Below are positions 24,141 through 33,834 of a DNA stretch of 45,371 bases, piece after piece. The stretch comes from Kaiparowitsia implicata GSE-PSE-MK54-09C (GTDB taxonomy: Bacteria > Cyanobacteriota > Cyanobacteriia > Elainellales > Elainellaceae): assembly GCA_019359435.1 (NCBI GenBank), contig JAHHHI010000009.1, positions 1-45,371 on the forward strand, written 5' to 3'. Numbering within the stretch: the stretch's first letter is position 1; each line of letters starts with the position of its first letter. Under the pieces are notes generated by a model that saw nothing but the letters and a program-made list of their open reading frames with translations, was not told where the DNA came from and did no database searches. Both the position numbers and the translations under genes were made by a program.

Positions 24141-25607
24141 GGGGCTGGGAGCTCTTACAGAAACTGTCGCGTCTTAACATCACGCGCCTTAACTCATAGG
24201 CTTTAACATTCCCCATTCCGCACATTGAATAGACACAACATCGAAATCGGCGCAGAGCATACTAAGCGGTGGCGGGTGGTTCGGGCAAGTTGAGTCTCTT
24301 GACCCAGAAGCGGACGGAGATGGAACAATCACCGCCAGCCTCCGTGGGTGCTGCTGCCGTTGAAATCGTTGAGATGCTGCAAGGTTAGCCTGTGATGCAC
24401 TGCAAGAGTCGACTCAAGGAGTGGGATGGGGGACTTGCTGAGAGATGTTGGGCGATCGCCCGTTCACTATAACTCTAAAAGATGTCGCCTTCTGGGATTC
24501 TGGCTCAACACAGCGTTTTGGATGTGTTGCGTTGACCCCTGACCCATGGATGTTGTGTCTGCCTAGAATTCGGGCATTCTAGGCTAGCCATCGACCAAGG
24601 AGAGAACCTTGGCACGAAGGGGATCCCTGCCTTATCCCTATAGATTGGACATTGACTCAGCCTGCTAAGCGCAATTTATATAGAATCGCCTTCAGATTCG
24701 ATTGGGTTCAACTAGGCAAGCGTCATGACCGAACCGTTAGGGGCAGCAGTGGGGTGCTCTAGGGGCGATCGCCATCGGAGGGTGTCCTCACGTTGCAGTT
24801 TATGCAGGTAGTTTTGTGCCTTGCAGCATCTGGATCGCTCCCCACACTCGCCCGCCCCTCTAAACAGTTAATGCTAGATTAATTGGAAAAAGCAGCGCTG
24901 TAGATCAAACCAAGCCCGTCACTTCTGGAGGTTTTCCGATAGACTGAATAGCAACTGTGGGGTGACGCCCCACAACTCCAACACTATTCTCGACTCCCAC
25001 TGTAGACTCCATAGAATATAGGCTCTGCCGACCATTTTGGCTTCACCGACCCTCTACGGATTATCTCTACGGGTTTGTGCAGTGAGGGCATCTCTGCTAT
25101 TTCCTCATCTTGCCCATGCTAATCGACTTGAATTTGCTTGCTGAGTGCAGTCAGGTTCATCTCAATCCTGTTAAATTCCTTTACACACCCTGTTGAGATC
25201 AGCTAGTTTTATTTAGCCTTGACCCTTGCACTCCATCTCGGCAAGTCTTGCTCAATGTAGGACTGAATGCGATTTAAATGTGCAGGTCAACAATCGATGA
25301 GCTATTGCGTACTAATTATGGGGCGTTGCCCCGTAGCATGCATGGTTAGAGGATGCATAGTTAGCCACTCTGGCTACAACGCCTGTTAGGCCAGCCCTAT
25401 TCAGCAGTCGCTGGCTCAATAGTCATCGGGTCGACAACCAACGGACGTCTAGCCAGCAACGCATTGAGTGATGTAATGTTCTACAGCACCTAAGCTCTAG
25501 TTCATCAGAAGATTAAGCGTCAATTGTAATAAGCGCTACAACAGAAGATACGGAACGCGATTACGGATTTAGACGATACAGAAAAGCTACGGAAGAGGAT
25601 TACTGGC
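24141..25607. promoter_or_regulatory. 1.47-kb divergent control region between the pilus taxis operon and hmpF
   Basis: No gene was found. Visible structures are a 9-bp hairpin GCCTAGAAT/ATTCTAGGC at 24561-24584 (six-base loop), TGTGGGG/CCCCACA at 24956-24974, GGGGC/GCCCC at 25320-25332, and HIP1 sites near 24453 and 24765. The length suggests multiple promoters or a long hmpF leader. Confidence 0.5.
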
Positions 25608-27368
25608 GTGCTGTATTTGGCAGAAGTACAGAGAAAGAAAGGGGTGATCGGCAGTGGCCGACCAGAACTAAAGCTGCTTGCATGTCAACGCAGTGAAAGC
25701 AGTTGGAGTGCCGTGTCGGGAGACGAAGTTGTGCCGGCTCCTGATGATGCCAACTATGCCGCCGGGGTGCTAGTGATGGCTGAGTTGAGCAACAACCGCC
25801 AAGTGCAACGTATTACAGAAGCCGGGCGGCAGCTGGTCAGCATTTTGCAGAACTTTTCCCGCATGCAGGACAAGTTCAAAACACAAGAAGAAGAAATTGA
25901 GCAGTGGAAGCAATCACTGACTTATCAGAGCCAAGAGCTAAACCGCCGCGAGATGGAAATGGAAGCGCGGGAAGAGCAGCTGCAGCTCATGGAAGAGGAC
26001 TTTGAAAAGCTGGAACAGCAGCGCCAAGAGCTAGACTCTACCCGTGAAGATGTACAGCAGTTGCAAGAAGACTATGAGCGTAAAAATCAAGAGTTAGAAG
26101 GCGCTTGGGCGCAGCTTCGGGGTGAAATGGCTAAGCTCGAAGAGCAGCAGGCCCATATGAGCCAGGCTATGGGCTTAGATGACGATAAGGCGCAGCAAAT
26201 GCAAGAATTGCTGGATCGTCTGTCGGGGGCGATCGCACCCACCGAAGCAGTGCGCGAGCAAGTCAATTATTCCTTTGACATCATTAGCCAGCAGCAGGGT
26301 GCAGTAGAGTCTCACCACCACCAAGTTGAAGAACAGCGCCGCATGGCTCAAGAGTTGGAAACGGCGATGGATCAGCAAATGCAGCGGTTAGATACCTGCT
26401 GGAATGAGTGGAAGCAAGCTCAAACCGCGCTCGATCAGTCCAAAGCTGGACTTCAGGGTCAGCAGCAGGCTTTGCACCTAAAGCAAGAGTATATCGATAG
26501 CATTGCCCACCAAATCAAAACTCAAGATCAGCTATTTAAGCAATTTTGCCAGCTGGCAGAAAATTCCGATGGCTTTACCCTCGGGGGCAAGGTGGATCTC
26601 GAAGCGCTAGACGCCATGTCTATCGAAGCGCTAGAAACCACCGTGAAAGACATGCAGGCAGATCTGGAAAAAATGTCCAGGTTTGTGAACAGCCAAGAGG
26701 AAGAGCTAACCGCGCAGCAAGACACCATCAACCAACTGCAATCGCAGATTCAATCGGCCAGTGAGTATGACCGCTTGCGAATTGAGTCAGAGATGGCCGA
26801 CGAACAGGATCGCTTTTGCATGCTGGACGAAACCCTAGTAGGGCAGCGGCGCAACCTGCAAGAGCGGCGTGAAGTGTTGAAACAGCACCAAGGCGTGCTT
26901 GACCGCCGTAAAGGCAACGTCACTGACGAAACGCCAGCCGTCGCGGTAGATTTGTCTCCTGTGATCAATCAACTAGAGGCGGTGAAGCAAGAGCTAGCCG
27001 AAAAGCTGCACGCTGCTCAAACCGAACTGCAAAACTTGCAGACAGCGGTAGAACAGTCGCAGCAGTCGCTGACTCAGGAGTTAGAAGCTCAATCAGCCCG
27101 CTGGGACGAAATTCAGCAACTAGAGCAAGACCTCAAGGCTCAGAAGGCCAGTGTGGGCGAACTATGGGGCAAGATCAACGCCTATCAAGAAACCCTAGAG
27201 CTTAACCAGGGTGGGGTGGATGGCTTGAAGCAGAAGCTAGAGGCGATCGCCAGTGTGATTGGGCAGTTTCAGGAAGTCAGCGACTATCAGCTGCAAGCCA
27301 TTACCGAAATGCGGCAGATGATCAGCACCCTGACCCAAAGCCAAACGCCCGAATTCGTTGCGTCGTAA
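25608..27368 (+). CDS. hmpF: HmpF-like coiled-coil protein for type IV pilus motility
   Basis: This 586-residue protein has a short globular N-terminus (MLYLAEVQRKKGVIGSG, ELKLLACQR) followed by nearly continuous coiled coil rich in Glu and Gln from about residue 90 to 560. The N-terminal signature, QRITEAGRQLVSILQNFSR and WKQSLTYQSQELNRR match HmpF as I know it. In Nostoc HmpF is needed for hormogonium motility and sits at the leading cell poles. Recognition is from memory of the family. The start is GTG with GGAAGAGG at 25591-25598. It diverges from the pilus taxis operon, supporting a shared function, and ends before a hairpin shared with tilS. Confidence 0.88.
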   Translation: MLYLAEVQRKKGVIGSGRPELKLLACQRSESSWSAVSGDEVVPAPDDANYAAGVLVMAELSNNRQVQRITEAGRQLVSILQNFSRMQDKFKTQEEEIEQWKQSLTYQSQELNRREMEMEAREEQLQLMEEDFEKLEQQRQELDSTREDVQQLQEDYERKNQELEGAWAQLRGEMAKLEEQQAHMSQAMGLDDDKAQQMQELLDRLSGAIAPTEAVREQVNYSFDIISQQQGAVESHHHQVEEQRRMAQELETAMDQQMQRLDTCWNEWKQAQTALDQSKAGLQGQQQALHLKQEYIDSIAHQIKTQDQLFKQFCQLAENSDGFTLGGKVDLEALDAMSIEALETTVKDMQADLEKMSRFVNSQEEELTAQQDTINQLQSQIQSASEYDRLRIESEMADEQDRFCMLDETLVGQRRNLQERREVLKQHQGVLDRRKGNVTDETPAVAVDLSPVINQLEAVKQELAEKLHAAQTELQNLQTAVEQSQQSLTQELEAQSARWDEIQQLEQDLKAQKASVGELWGKINAYQETLELNQGGVDGLKQKLEAIASVIGQFQEVSDYQLQAITEMRQMISTLTQSQTPEFVAS

Positions 27369-27472
27369 CGGCTCACAGCGCCTAACGGTCTAACTGACAG
27401 GTTTGTGTTTGTGGTGGGGAATGTTGGGAAACCCTGACACAACAGAAGGCGTAAGAACAATTAGTTCACTTT

Positions 27473-27503
27473 AGGGGAGTTGCTCAGGACGCAGCTCCCC
27501 TTT
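27473..27503 (+). terminator. Hairpin terminator after hmpF
   Basis: AGGGGAGTTG (27473-27482) pairs with CAGCTCCCCT (27492-27501), nine of ten bases Watson-Crick plus one G-T, with a nine-base loop and a short run of T on the plus strand. It ends at the stop codon of the convergent tilS gene. Confidence 0.7.
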
Positions 27504-28496
27504 CTAATGTTGAAGCCGCAATCGAATCCAGTCGCCGTCTACATGGGCGATCGCCCTGCCGGGCATGGGCTCAGTTTGGGTGCGGTTGGGCGCATCGATC
27601 AGCGCCACCAGGGACTCAATGTGGTCAAAGCTGGGGGCTGCCGATAGGTGCATCAGAAGAAACTGCCGGAGCGATCGCCGCTGCAAGGCTAATGGTGCTG
27701 GCTGCAACACCCGCCGATTGATCTGGGGACTGCCATCAGCGGGTTGAGCCTGAGCAGAGAGGTGAGCCGCCTCTGCTTCGAGCCAGTCCACCTCAGCCCG
27801 CAGCAATTCTGCCGTTTGCGCCAGATGCAATTCTGCCTGAGCGTTGAGATGCTGCTGAAGGTATGGCAGCAGTTCTAGCCGAATGCGGTTGCGCGCGTAG
27901 TGCAGATCGGAATTGGTGCTGTCTTCCCAGATGGGGAGTTGCCGCGCTTGGCAGAGGTGGGCTGTGTCGCTGCGGGTAAAGTCTAACAAGGGCCGCACCA
28001 ACTCGATCTGGTGCCTGAGCGATCGCCGCCAACTCAGCGCCTGCAACCCATCTGCACCGCTGCCGCGCACCAAGTTATAGAGTAGGGTTTCGGCGCGATC
28101 GCTCGCTGTGTGTCCCGTCAGCACAGCATCATAGCGAAACTCAGCAGCAATGTGCTCAAACTGGCAATAGCGCCAAACTCGCGCGGCGGCTTCTGTATGA
28201 GCCAAATCTTCAGGGGCTACAGCTTCGTGATAGGGCACGGATTCTGCCTCTGCGAGTGCCCAAACATGCGCCGCGTTGTCGCTGGCATCGGGTCGCCAGC
28301 CATGGTTGCAATGCACCACAGCCACCGTCCAGCCCCACTTGGGCCGCAGGTCGAGCATCAACCGCAGCAAGCAGAGCGAATCTTGACCACCAGAAACGGC
28401 CACCACCAGCCGCTGGTGAGGCGTGAGGAGCGATCGCCTGCGAATGGTTTGATGCAGCCGGGCGTGCATCAGCGTCCAAGGAGGAGCCTGAGCCAT
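27504..28496 (-). CDS. tilS: tRNA(Ile)-lysidine synthetase TilS
   Basis: TilS attaches lysine to C34 of the CAU-anticodon isoleucine tRNA using ATP, changing its decoding from AUG to AUA. The 330 residues carry the PP-loop SGGQDS at 35-40 and the conserved HCNHG, HTASDRAETLLYNLVRGSG and WEDSTNSDLHYARNRIR blocks. The length equals the short form lacking the C-terminal extension of Escherichia coli TilS, as usual in cyanobacteria. The start is ATG. It is convergent with hmpF and lies 114 bp downstream of the KGK gene on the same strand. Confidence 0.95.
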   Translation of the reverse strand: MAQAPPWTLMHARLHQTIRRRSLLTPHQRLVVAVSGGQDSLCLLRLMLDLRPKWGWTVAVVHCNHGWRPDASDNAAHVWALAEAESVPYHEAVAPEDLAHTEAAARVWRYCQFEHIAAEFRYDAVLTGHTASDRAETLLYNLVRGSGADGLQALSWRRSLRHQIELVRPLLDFTRSDTAHLCQARQLPIWEDSTNSDLHYARNRIRLELLPYLQQHLNAQAELHLAQTAELLRAEVDWLEAEAAHLSAQAQPADGSPQINRRVLQPAPLALQRRSLRQFLLMHLSAAPSFDHIESLVALIDAPNRTQTEPMPGRAIAHVDGDWIRLRLQH

Positions 28497-28610
28497 AGCA
28501 TCACCAACAGAACCTAGGGAGCAGCAGCACCCGTCATGCTAATCCACAGTCTCTCTCGTACAGCATGAACCCGAAATTACTCACCTAGGGACGAGGCTCA
28601 TGGCGTCGCG

Positions 28611-28994
28611 TTAGTATTCATCCCCAAGGTCTTCGTAGACGGGCTCAACCGTGGTGTAGACTTCATCGCGATAGACGGGCGATCGCTCGGGACGGCTGGC
28701 ACGGCGTGGGGTTTCTTCCTTCAGCAGCTTTTGCGGTTCTGGAGAAAACTCTAGCCGAATGCGCACACGCCCACGCTGCCAGCCCTGATTGGCAAAGCGC
28801 AACACCTCGCAACGAAGCCCGCTGCTAAACCACCCTTCACAATCTTCAGTCCACTCGGCGTCTTGCTCGCTTACAACCTGTGCCAGCGCATCCAAAAACT
28901 CACTCACTTTAAAGGTGGCATTGGGCATCAAAATGCGCCCCGCTCGCACATGCAGCACCTCATCATTGCTCAACAGGTTGTGGTCACGATCCAT
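28611..28994 (-). CDS. KGK-domain protein, function unknown
   Basis: The 127 residues begin MDRDHNLLSNDEVLHVRAGR and include FKVSEFLDALAQVVSEQ and GLRCEVLRFANQGWQRGRVRI, the pattern of the cyanobacterial KGK domain family, whose role is unknown. The charged C-terminus (ERSPVYRDEVYTTVEPVYED) is probably disordered. ATG at 28994 is preferred to the in-frame start at 29021 because relatives begin near MDxxxxL and AGGGAC lies just upstream. It may share a transcript with tilS. Confidence 0.82.
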   Translation of the reverse strand: MDRDHNLLSNDEVLHVRAGRILMPNATFKVSEFLDALAQVVSEQDAEWTEDCEGWFSSGLRCEVLRFANQGWQRGRVRIRLEFSPEPQKLLKEETPRRASRPERSPVYRDEVYTTVEPVYEDLGDEY

Positions 28995-29269
28995 ACTTCC
29001 GTCCCTATGAACTGCGCCCATCTATCGTAACCCTATTGCAACCGTTAGATTGACTGAGCCAATTATTTTTGTAGAGCCCTTACTGCGCAAGGACTCCGCA
29101 AAAATAAAAATTTCGGCGCTATAGCTGACGATTCAGCGCTAAACGAGCCAGCAAAGACAGAGCCGTTACTGTGTGCGCTGTGCCCCGCCCCCGCTAAACC
29201 ACGCCCGCTTCATTGCGCTCAGACCCCCGATCATAGCCACGCAGGCTGACGCCCCCGATCACCTAAGAT

Positions 29270-32200
29270 TCACTCGTCACCCACCACAATAGCCCACAAC
29301 GCATCCACCACGTTTCCTGCCTCATCTGCCTCTGGGTTTTGCTCTAGCCAGGTAACAAGAAGCGGTGCAATTCTCGTCACCTCATTCCTTTTCCCAAACA
29401 GGCCCAACCCAGCAGCTGCGCTGTAACGCACATTCGACTCTGGGTCTTGCAGCAGGTTCAATAATGCTGCCTCGACCGCGTCACTGGCACGGTCTAACAG
29501 GCCCAAAGCAACCGCCGCGCTGTAACGCACATTCGACTCTGGGTCTTGCAGCAGGTTCAATAATGCTGCCTCGACCGCGTCGCTGACACGGTCTAACTGG
29601 CTCAACACAGCCGCCGCTCTGGAACGCACATTCGAGTCTGGGTCTTGCAGCAGGTTCAATAATGCTGCCTCGACCGTGTCGCTGGCACGACCTAACTTGC
29701 CCAACGCAGCAGCTGCGCTGTAACGCACATGCGGCTCTGGGTCTTGCATCAGGCTCAATAATGCTGCCTCGACCGTGTCGCTGGCACGACCTAATCGGCC
29801 CAATGCCTCAGCCGCTCTGAAACGCACATCCGAGTCTGGGTCTTGCAGCAGACTCAATAACCCCGCCACAACCGCGTCGCTGACACAGCCTAATTTGCCC
29901 AACGCCTCAGCCGCTCTGGAACGCACATCCGAGTCTGGGTCTTGCAGCAGGCTCAATAACCCCGCCACAACCGCGTCGCTGACACAGCCTAATTTGTCCA
30001 ACGCAACAGCCGCTCTGAAACGCACAATCCAGTCTGGGTCTTGCAGCAGGCTCAATAACCCTGCCACAATTGCCTCGCTGGCACGGCCTAACTTGCCCAA
30101 CGCACCGACCGCACTGGAGCGCACATTCGAGTCTGGGTTTTGCAGCAGCCTCAATAACGCTTCCACAACCTCGTCACTGGCATGACTTAACGTGCCCAAC
30201 GCATCAGCCGCGGTGGAACGTATATGCGACTCTGGGTCTTGCAATAACTTTAGGAGAGTCGCAGTTGCATCCTCTTCTTCTCCCAAGGCCGCCCGATAGG
30301 TTTGCAGCCGCACCGCTGCAATGGTTCCGGTCGGGATCCGGTGTAACTGTTGCAACGCAGGCAACTCAAACTCAGTTTCGTAGAGGCTACAAAGTTTTTT
30401 GAAGACGGTTGCCTTGATGGTTCGAGATACATAGGGCTCGGTGCTAGTTTCTAGCGCCACTAAGCGATTCAGAATGTCGGTGACGAGCCCCTCGTCACCG
30501 ACGGGGATATCTTCGGCAAGGCAGGCGGCGGCAAAGAACAGGTTGCGGTGCAGCCATGCGTCGTAAGGGTCAGGGAAATTCAGAATTTCGGTTAGGCATC
30601 TGGTGGGGTTGCTGCGTTTTTGTTGCGCGATCAGCAGCAGCAGCACTTCGCGCCAGTGGGGGTCGTGCAGGTGGTGGCGAATGTGGTTGAGCACCACGTT
30701 AAAGTCGTCTTCCTTCTGATCGTGAATTTCTTGGGCGGCGAGATATTCCTGAAAGGTTTTGTGGACAAAGGCATAGCGGTCTGGGCCTTGTTCGTTGAGC
30801 AATCCGGTGCGTTCTCGAATGTGGTGCAAAAAGCGCTCGGCTTCGGCCTTGGCTTCGTGCCGTTCCACTTTTTTCATCTCGCGAATGTAGTGGCTGAGCT
30901 GGGTCAGCAGTTCGTCTTTGTCGATTAGGGTGCCGCCTTCGCTGTCGCCCGTGCCGCCCTGGGTGTGAATCCAATAAGCCAGCCGCTCCATGATTCGGCG
31001 CAGGTCATCCAGCCGCAGGTATTGCAGCACATGGCGGCTCGTAATTTCGCGATTGGCATCCCAGGTGGTGAGCAGGGTTTCGACTGCTTTGTCGCAGAGC
31101 TTGTGGCGCTCGCGGGGCAGTTGCGCTTGATAGCGGTGAATCAGCGCAATGATGGTGAGCAGCAGCGGGTTGCGGGCCAGTTGCTTAATCCGGTCTTGCT
31201 CGTTGAGGGCTTTTTGGAGGCTAGTTTTGCGGCGATCGGCCTCGGCGGGGTCGAACACGCGGCTGTCATACCAGTGGTCGATAAAGGTGCGGATCTGCTC
31301 GTCGTCAAAGGGTTGCAGCTGATAGTGGGGATACTCCGACAGGTGGAAAAAGTCGCGACGATAGCCCGCCGGACGCGACGTGACGATCGCCCGATTTTGC
31401 TTATACTGTCCCAAAAAGTTTTCGATTTTCCGCACGATGTCCTGCCGCTTGCCCTCATCGGCCACCTCATCCAGCCCATCCAGCAAAATCAGCGCTCTGC
31501 CATCGCGCAAAAAGGTTTCAAAAAACTCGCCAGGGAGCGTTTCGCACGCCATATCCTGGGTGGCAACCTGCTGCAAATAGCTAAGAATGCCCATCTCGGG
31601 CTTTGCCGCCAGATCGCGAATGCGAATCAAAATGGGCAGAGTTTTTGAGGGAAGTCCCCATTGAGGCTCGACGGCATCTGCACTATCTGTCTCAGTAGCA
31701 GACTCAGTAGCAGACGGGCGCTGCTCCACCGCCCGCACGCAGGCTTTTGCCACCACCACCGCAAAATAGCTCATCAGCAGGGTCTTTCCGGCTCCCGGCG
31801 CACCCAGCAGCACCAGCTTCTTCGAGTCCGGTTGGCTCAGCAGTGCGGCGGCACTCACCTTAGGGCCAGACCATTGGCTTGCGGTTTCCTGAACGCGCTG
31901 CCGTTGTTCTTCGCGCGCAGACTGACGGTTCCAGTCATCCGCGATGGCGGCAGCCTCCTGATCGCCGTATATGATTTGCAACGGGTGCCGTGCCGGGTCG
32001 AGCCTGGGGCGACTCTCCTGCACCGCATCAGGAATCACAACGATTTTTTCGATTTTCTTGGCCTCATCCACCACCTGCCCATCGACGGCGATTCCGGCAA
32101 ACTTGACATCGTCATACCAGTCTGCAACCTGGGTGCAGTAATCAGCCGTGGCAATGTCAAAATAAATTGCACTGGTTCGCTCAAAATACGCATCCACCCA

Positions 32201-32599
32201 TGCCGCTAGCCAGCGATTGAGCGCCGCAGGCTCAACCTTGGTGTTCGTGTCCTGCATCACCCGCTCAAACGCCGCCGTCAGCACCGCCAGCCGAGGCTTG
32301 CCCTCGTTTGCAAACGGGCGCTTCAGCTCTGCCAGCACCTCTCCATGGCTAAAGGCAGCCTCTAAAACCATGCGCTGGGCTTTATCGTCACAGCGAAAAA
32401 ACAGCCGCTCGGCCTCCGGCAGTCTCGTTTCTGCCTGGTGAGCCGTGTGGATGGAATGGGCGATCGCCCGCTGCACCTCATCCCGATTCAGCCGTGCCCT
32501 GACCTTGGCGCTGGCCGAATCAACCGCCGAATCAAACAACGCATCCACCACTTTCGGGGTGAGCCATCCCAATGCTGCTATCCCGACTGCTTCTATCAT
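29270..32599 (-). CDS. NACHT-domain STAND NTPase with C-terminal HEAT repeats (probable defence protein)
   Basis: The 1109 residues consist of an N-terminal helical effector-like part (about 1-240), a NACHT ATPase with Walker A GAPGAGKT at 266-273 and Walker B ILLDGLDE at 371-378, a winged-helix region with RNPLLLTIIALIH, and a sensor of nine 33-residue HEAT repeats plus a degenerate tail. NACHT proteins of bacteria (bNACHT) protect against phage by sensing an infection product and triggering an effector. The effector here is not recognised. The HEAT repeats are remarkably alike, suggesting recent expansion. ATG at 32599 is preferred over 32641 because AGGAC lies nine bases upstream and the extra residues look non-coding. 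Neighbours are housekeeping genes, so this gene stands alone. Confidence 0.88.
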   Translation of the reverse strand: MIEAVGIAALGWLTPKVVDALFDSAVDSASAKVRARLNRDEVQRAIAHSIHTAHQAETRLPEAERLFFRCDDKAQRMVLEAAFSHGEVLAELKRPFANEGKPRLAVLTAAFERVMQDTNTKVEPAALNRWLAAWVDAYFERTSAIYFDIATADYCTQVADWYDDVKFAGIAVDGQVVDEAKKIEKIVVIPDAVQESRPRLDPARHPLQIIYGDQEAAAIADDWNRQSAREEQRQRVQETASQWSGPKVSAAALLSQPDSKKLVLLGAPGAGKTLLMSYFAVVVAKACVRAVEQRPSATESATETDSADAVEPQWGLPSKTLPILIRIRDLAAKPEMGILSYLQQVATQDMACETLPGEFFETFLRDGRALILLDGLDEVADEGKRQDIVRKIENFLGQYKQNRAIVTSRPAGYRRDFFHLSEYPHYQLQPFDDEQIRTFIDHWYDSRVFDPAEADRRKTSLQKALNEQDRIKQLARNPLLLTIIALIHRYQAQLPRERHKLCDKAVETLLTTWDANREITSRHVLQYLRLDDLRRIMERLAYWIHTQGGTGDSEGGTLIDKDELLTQLSHYIREMKKVERHEAKAEAERFLHHIRERTGLLNEQGPDRYAFVHKTFQEYLAAQEIHDQKEDDFNVVLNHIRHHLHDPHWREVLLLLIAQQKRSNPTRCLTEILNFPDPYDAWLHRNLFFAAACLAEDIPVGDEGLVTDILNRLVALETSTEPYVSRTIKATVFKKLCSLYETEFELPALQQLHRIPTGTIAAVRLQTYRAALGEEEDATATLLKLLQDPESHIRSTAADALGTLSHASDEVVEALLRLLQNPDSNVRSSAVGALGKLGRASEAIVAGLLSLLQDPDWIVRFRAAVALDKLGCVSDAVVAGLLSLLQDPDSDVRSRAAEALGKLGCVSDAVVAGLLSLLQDPDSDVRFRAAEALGRLGRASDTVEAALLSLMQDPEPHVRYSAAAALGKLGRASDTVEAALLNLLQDPDSNVRSRAAAVLSQLDRVSDAVEAALLNLLQDPESNVRYSAAVALGLLDRASDAVEAALLNLLQDPESNVRYSAAAGLGLFGKRNEVTRIAPLLVTWLEQNPEADEAGNVVDALWAIVVGDE
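29372..30262. repeat. Nine 99-bp tandem repeats encoding HEAT units
   Basis: TGGGTCTTGC, or a close variant, recurs nine times from 29441 to 30233 with an exact 99-bp period (29441, 29540, 29639, 29738 and so on). The blocks are highly similar in DNA, including the flanking positions; the second and third units from the C-terminal end share long identical runs (for example 29532-29580 with 29433-29481). Each encodes 33 residues of pattern LLNLLQDPESNVRYSAAxAL. Confidence 0.9.
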
Positions 32600-33183
32600 G
32601 GCTTGATGTCCTAAAGCTGCCGCTATTATGACGCGCCCCATCCCAGTTCACCGCAAAACCACAGAGGCTTGACGGTCGCATTTGAGAGAATCGCGCTTGC
32701 TTCAGCAAAACTTCAAACTTATTCACAGAATAGCTAGCGGTTCCATCGGGATAAGCATCCATACTTAAAGTAAAGATTGATTGGATGTAAGGAGTGGATA
32801 TACGTGGATGCAAACAGGAGCAAGCTGTTGGGTCTTAGGATCACCGCAGCTTCTGCGCCCAAGGCCCACAGCCTTAGGCAACCTAGTTGCATTTGCAAAT
32901 TACCGGTTCACATTCTAAAAGCAACGATATAATTGCGCCTTAAGACCCGTAGACGGTATGGGCGATCGCCCATGCGGTTTTCCCGGAGAGATATGGGTAT
33001 TATGAAAGTGAAGTATAGTGCGCCTTAGAGATTTGCGCTTGATAGTAGCGAATGTTTCAATGGGCGATCGCACCACCCATCCAACCGATTCTCAATCCCT
33101 AACAGCATTGCTGCACCCTCCAGGCTGTAGCATTGAGTCCACAGAGTTCAGAAAACAGTTTCACGCGTGGCGAGAGACAAAGC
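32600..33183. promoter_or_regulatory. Divergent spacer between NACHT gene and response regulator
   Basis: The spacer of 584 bp must hold promoters for both genes. It contains a 16-bp palindrome centred on a HIP1 site (ATGGGCGATCGCCCAT at 32958-32973) and a second HIP1 at 33061. No hairpin or gene was convincing. Confidence 0.4.
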
Positions 33184-33834
33184 ATGGCAAAGGAAACTGG
33201 TGCTGGAGAACAAAAACAGCTCCTGCTCATAGATGACGACCCCAACTTAATCCTGTTGGTGAAAGATTATCTCGAATTTCGAGGGTATGAAGTCGTCACG
33301 GCAGAAAACGGACAAGAAGCGCTCGACGTACTCCAGACCGTAACCCCGGATATGATCATTTGCGACGTGATGATGCCGCAGATGGATGGCTACTCGTTTG
33401 TAGAGCATGTCCGCAAAGATTCGCGCACCAGCTGGATTCCGGTACTCTTCCTCTCCGCCAAAGGACAAAGCCAGGATCGCGTCAAGGGGCTCAATACCGG
33501 GGCTGACGTCTATATGGTGAAGCCCTTCGAGCCAGAAGAACTGGTGGCACAGGTTGAATCATCCCTCAAGCAAGCCTCACGGCTCATTCAGCGCCAAGAT
33601 AAGGGGTTAGACAACACACCAAAAATTCAGGTGCCCTTTGATGTTGAGCTAACGCCAACGGAACTACGGGTCGTGCAGTATGTGGCGCGGGGCATGGCCA
33701 ACCGCGAAATTGCCGAAGAGCTTAACGTTAGCCAGCGCACCATTGAAAGCCACGTTAGCAACATGCTAGGCAAAACTGGTCTGCATAACCGCACCGAACT
33801 AGCGCGCTGGGCGATTGAAAATAGCATGGCTTAG
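33184..33834 (+). CDS. NarL/LuxR-type response regulator, Rre1/Ycf29-like
   Basis: The 216 residues contain a receiver (about 11-130) with acidic triplet IDDDP, phospho-acceptor Asp61 (CDVMMPQMDG), Ser91 in FLSAKG and Lys113 in VKPFEP. A LuxR-type helix-turn-helix follows (about 150-216: LTPTELRVVQYVARGMANREIAEELNVSQ). It would bind DNA when phosphorylated. The design recalls the Rre1/Ycf29 group conserved in cyanobacteria and red algal plastids and linked to stress responses; orthology is a judgement from memory. ATG at 33184 is preferred over the TTG at 33133, which would add unlike residues. No kinase gene is adjacent. Confidence 0.88.
   Translation: MAKETGAGEQKQLLLIDDDPNLILLVKDYLEFRGYEVVTAENGQEALDVLQTVTPDMIICDVMMPQMDGYSFVEHVRKDSRTSWIPVLFLSAKGQSQDRVKGLNTGADVYMVKPFEPEELVAQVESSLKQASRLIQRQDKGLDNTPKIQVPFDVELTPTELRVVQYVARGMANREIAEELNVSQRTIESHVSNMLGKTGLHNRTELARWAIENSMA

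Noticed and set aside
29372-30262. Regular repeats considered as a CRISPR array
   Set aside because: The whole 99-bp unit is repeated, not short repeats with unique spacers, and it translates as HEAT repeats.
30965-31648. Plus-strand open frame of 227 codons
   Set aside because: It lies opposite the NACHT NTPase domain, which has clear Walker motifs on the minus strand.
32958-32973. 16-bp palindrome as an operator
   Set aside because: It is an extended HIP1 site, and HIP1 is scattered throughout the window, including inside genes.
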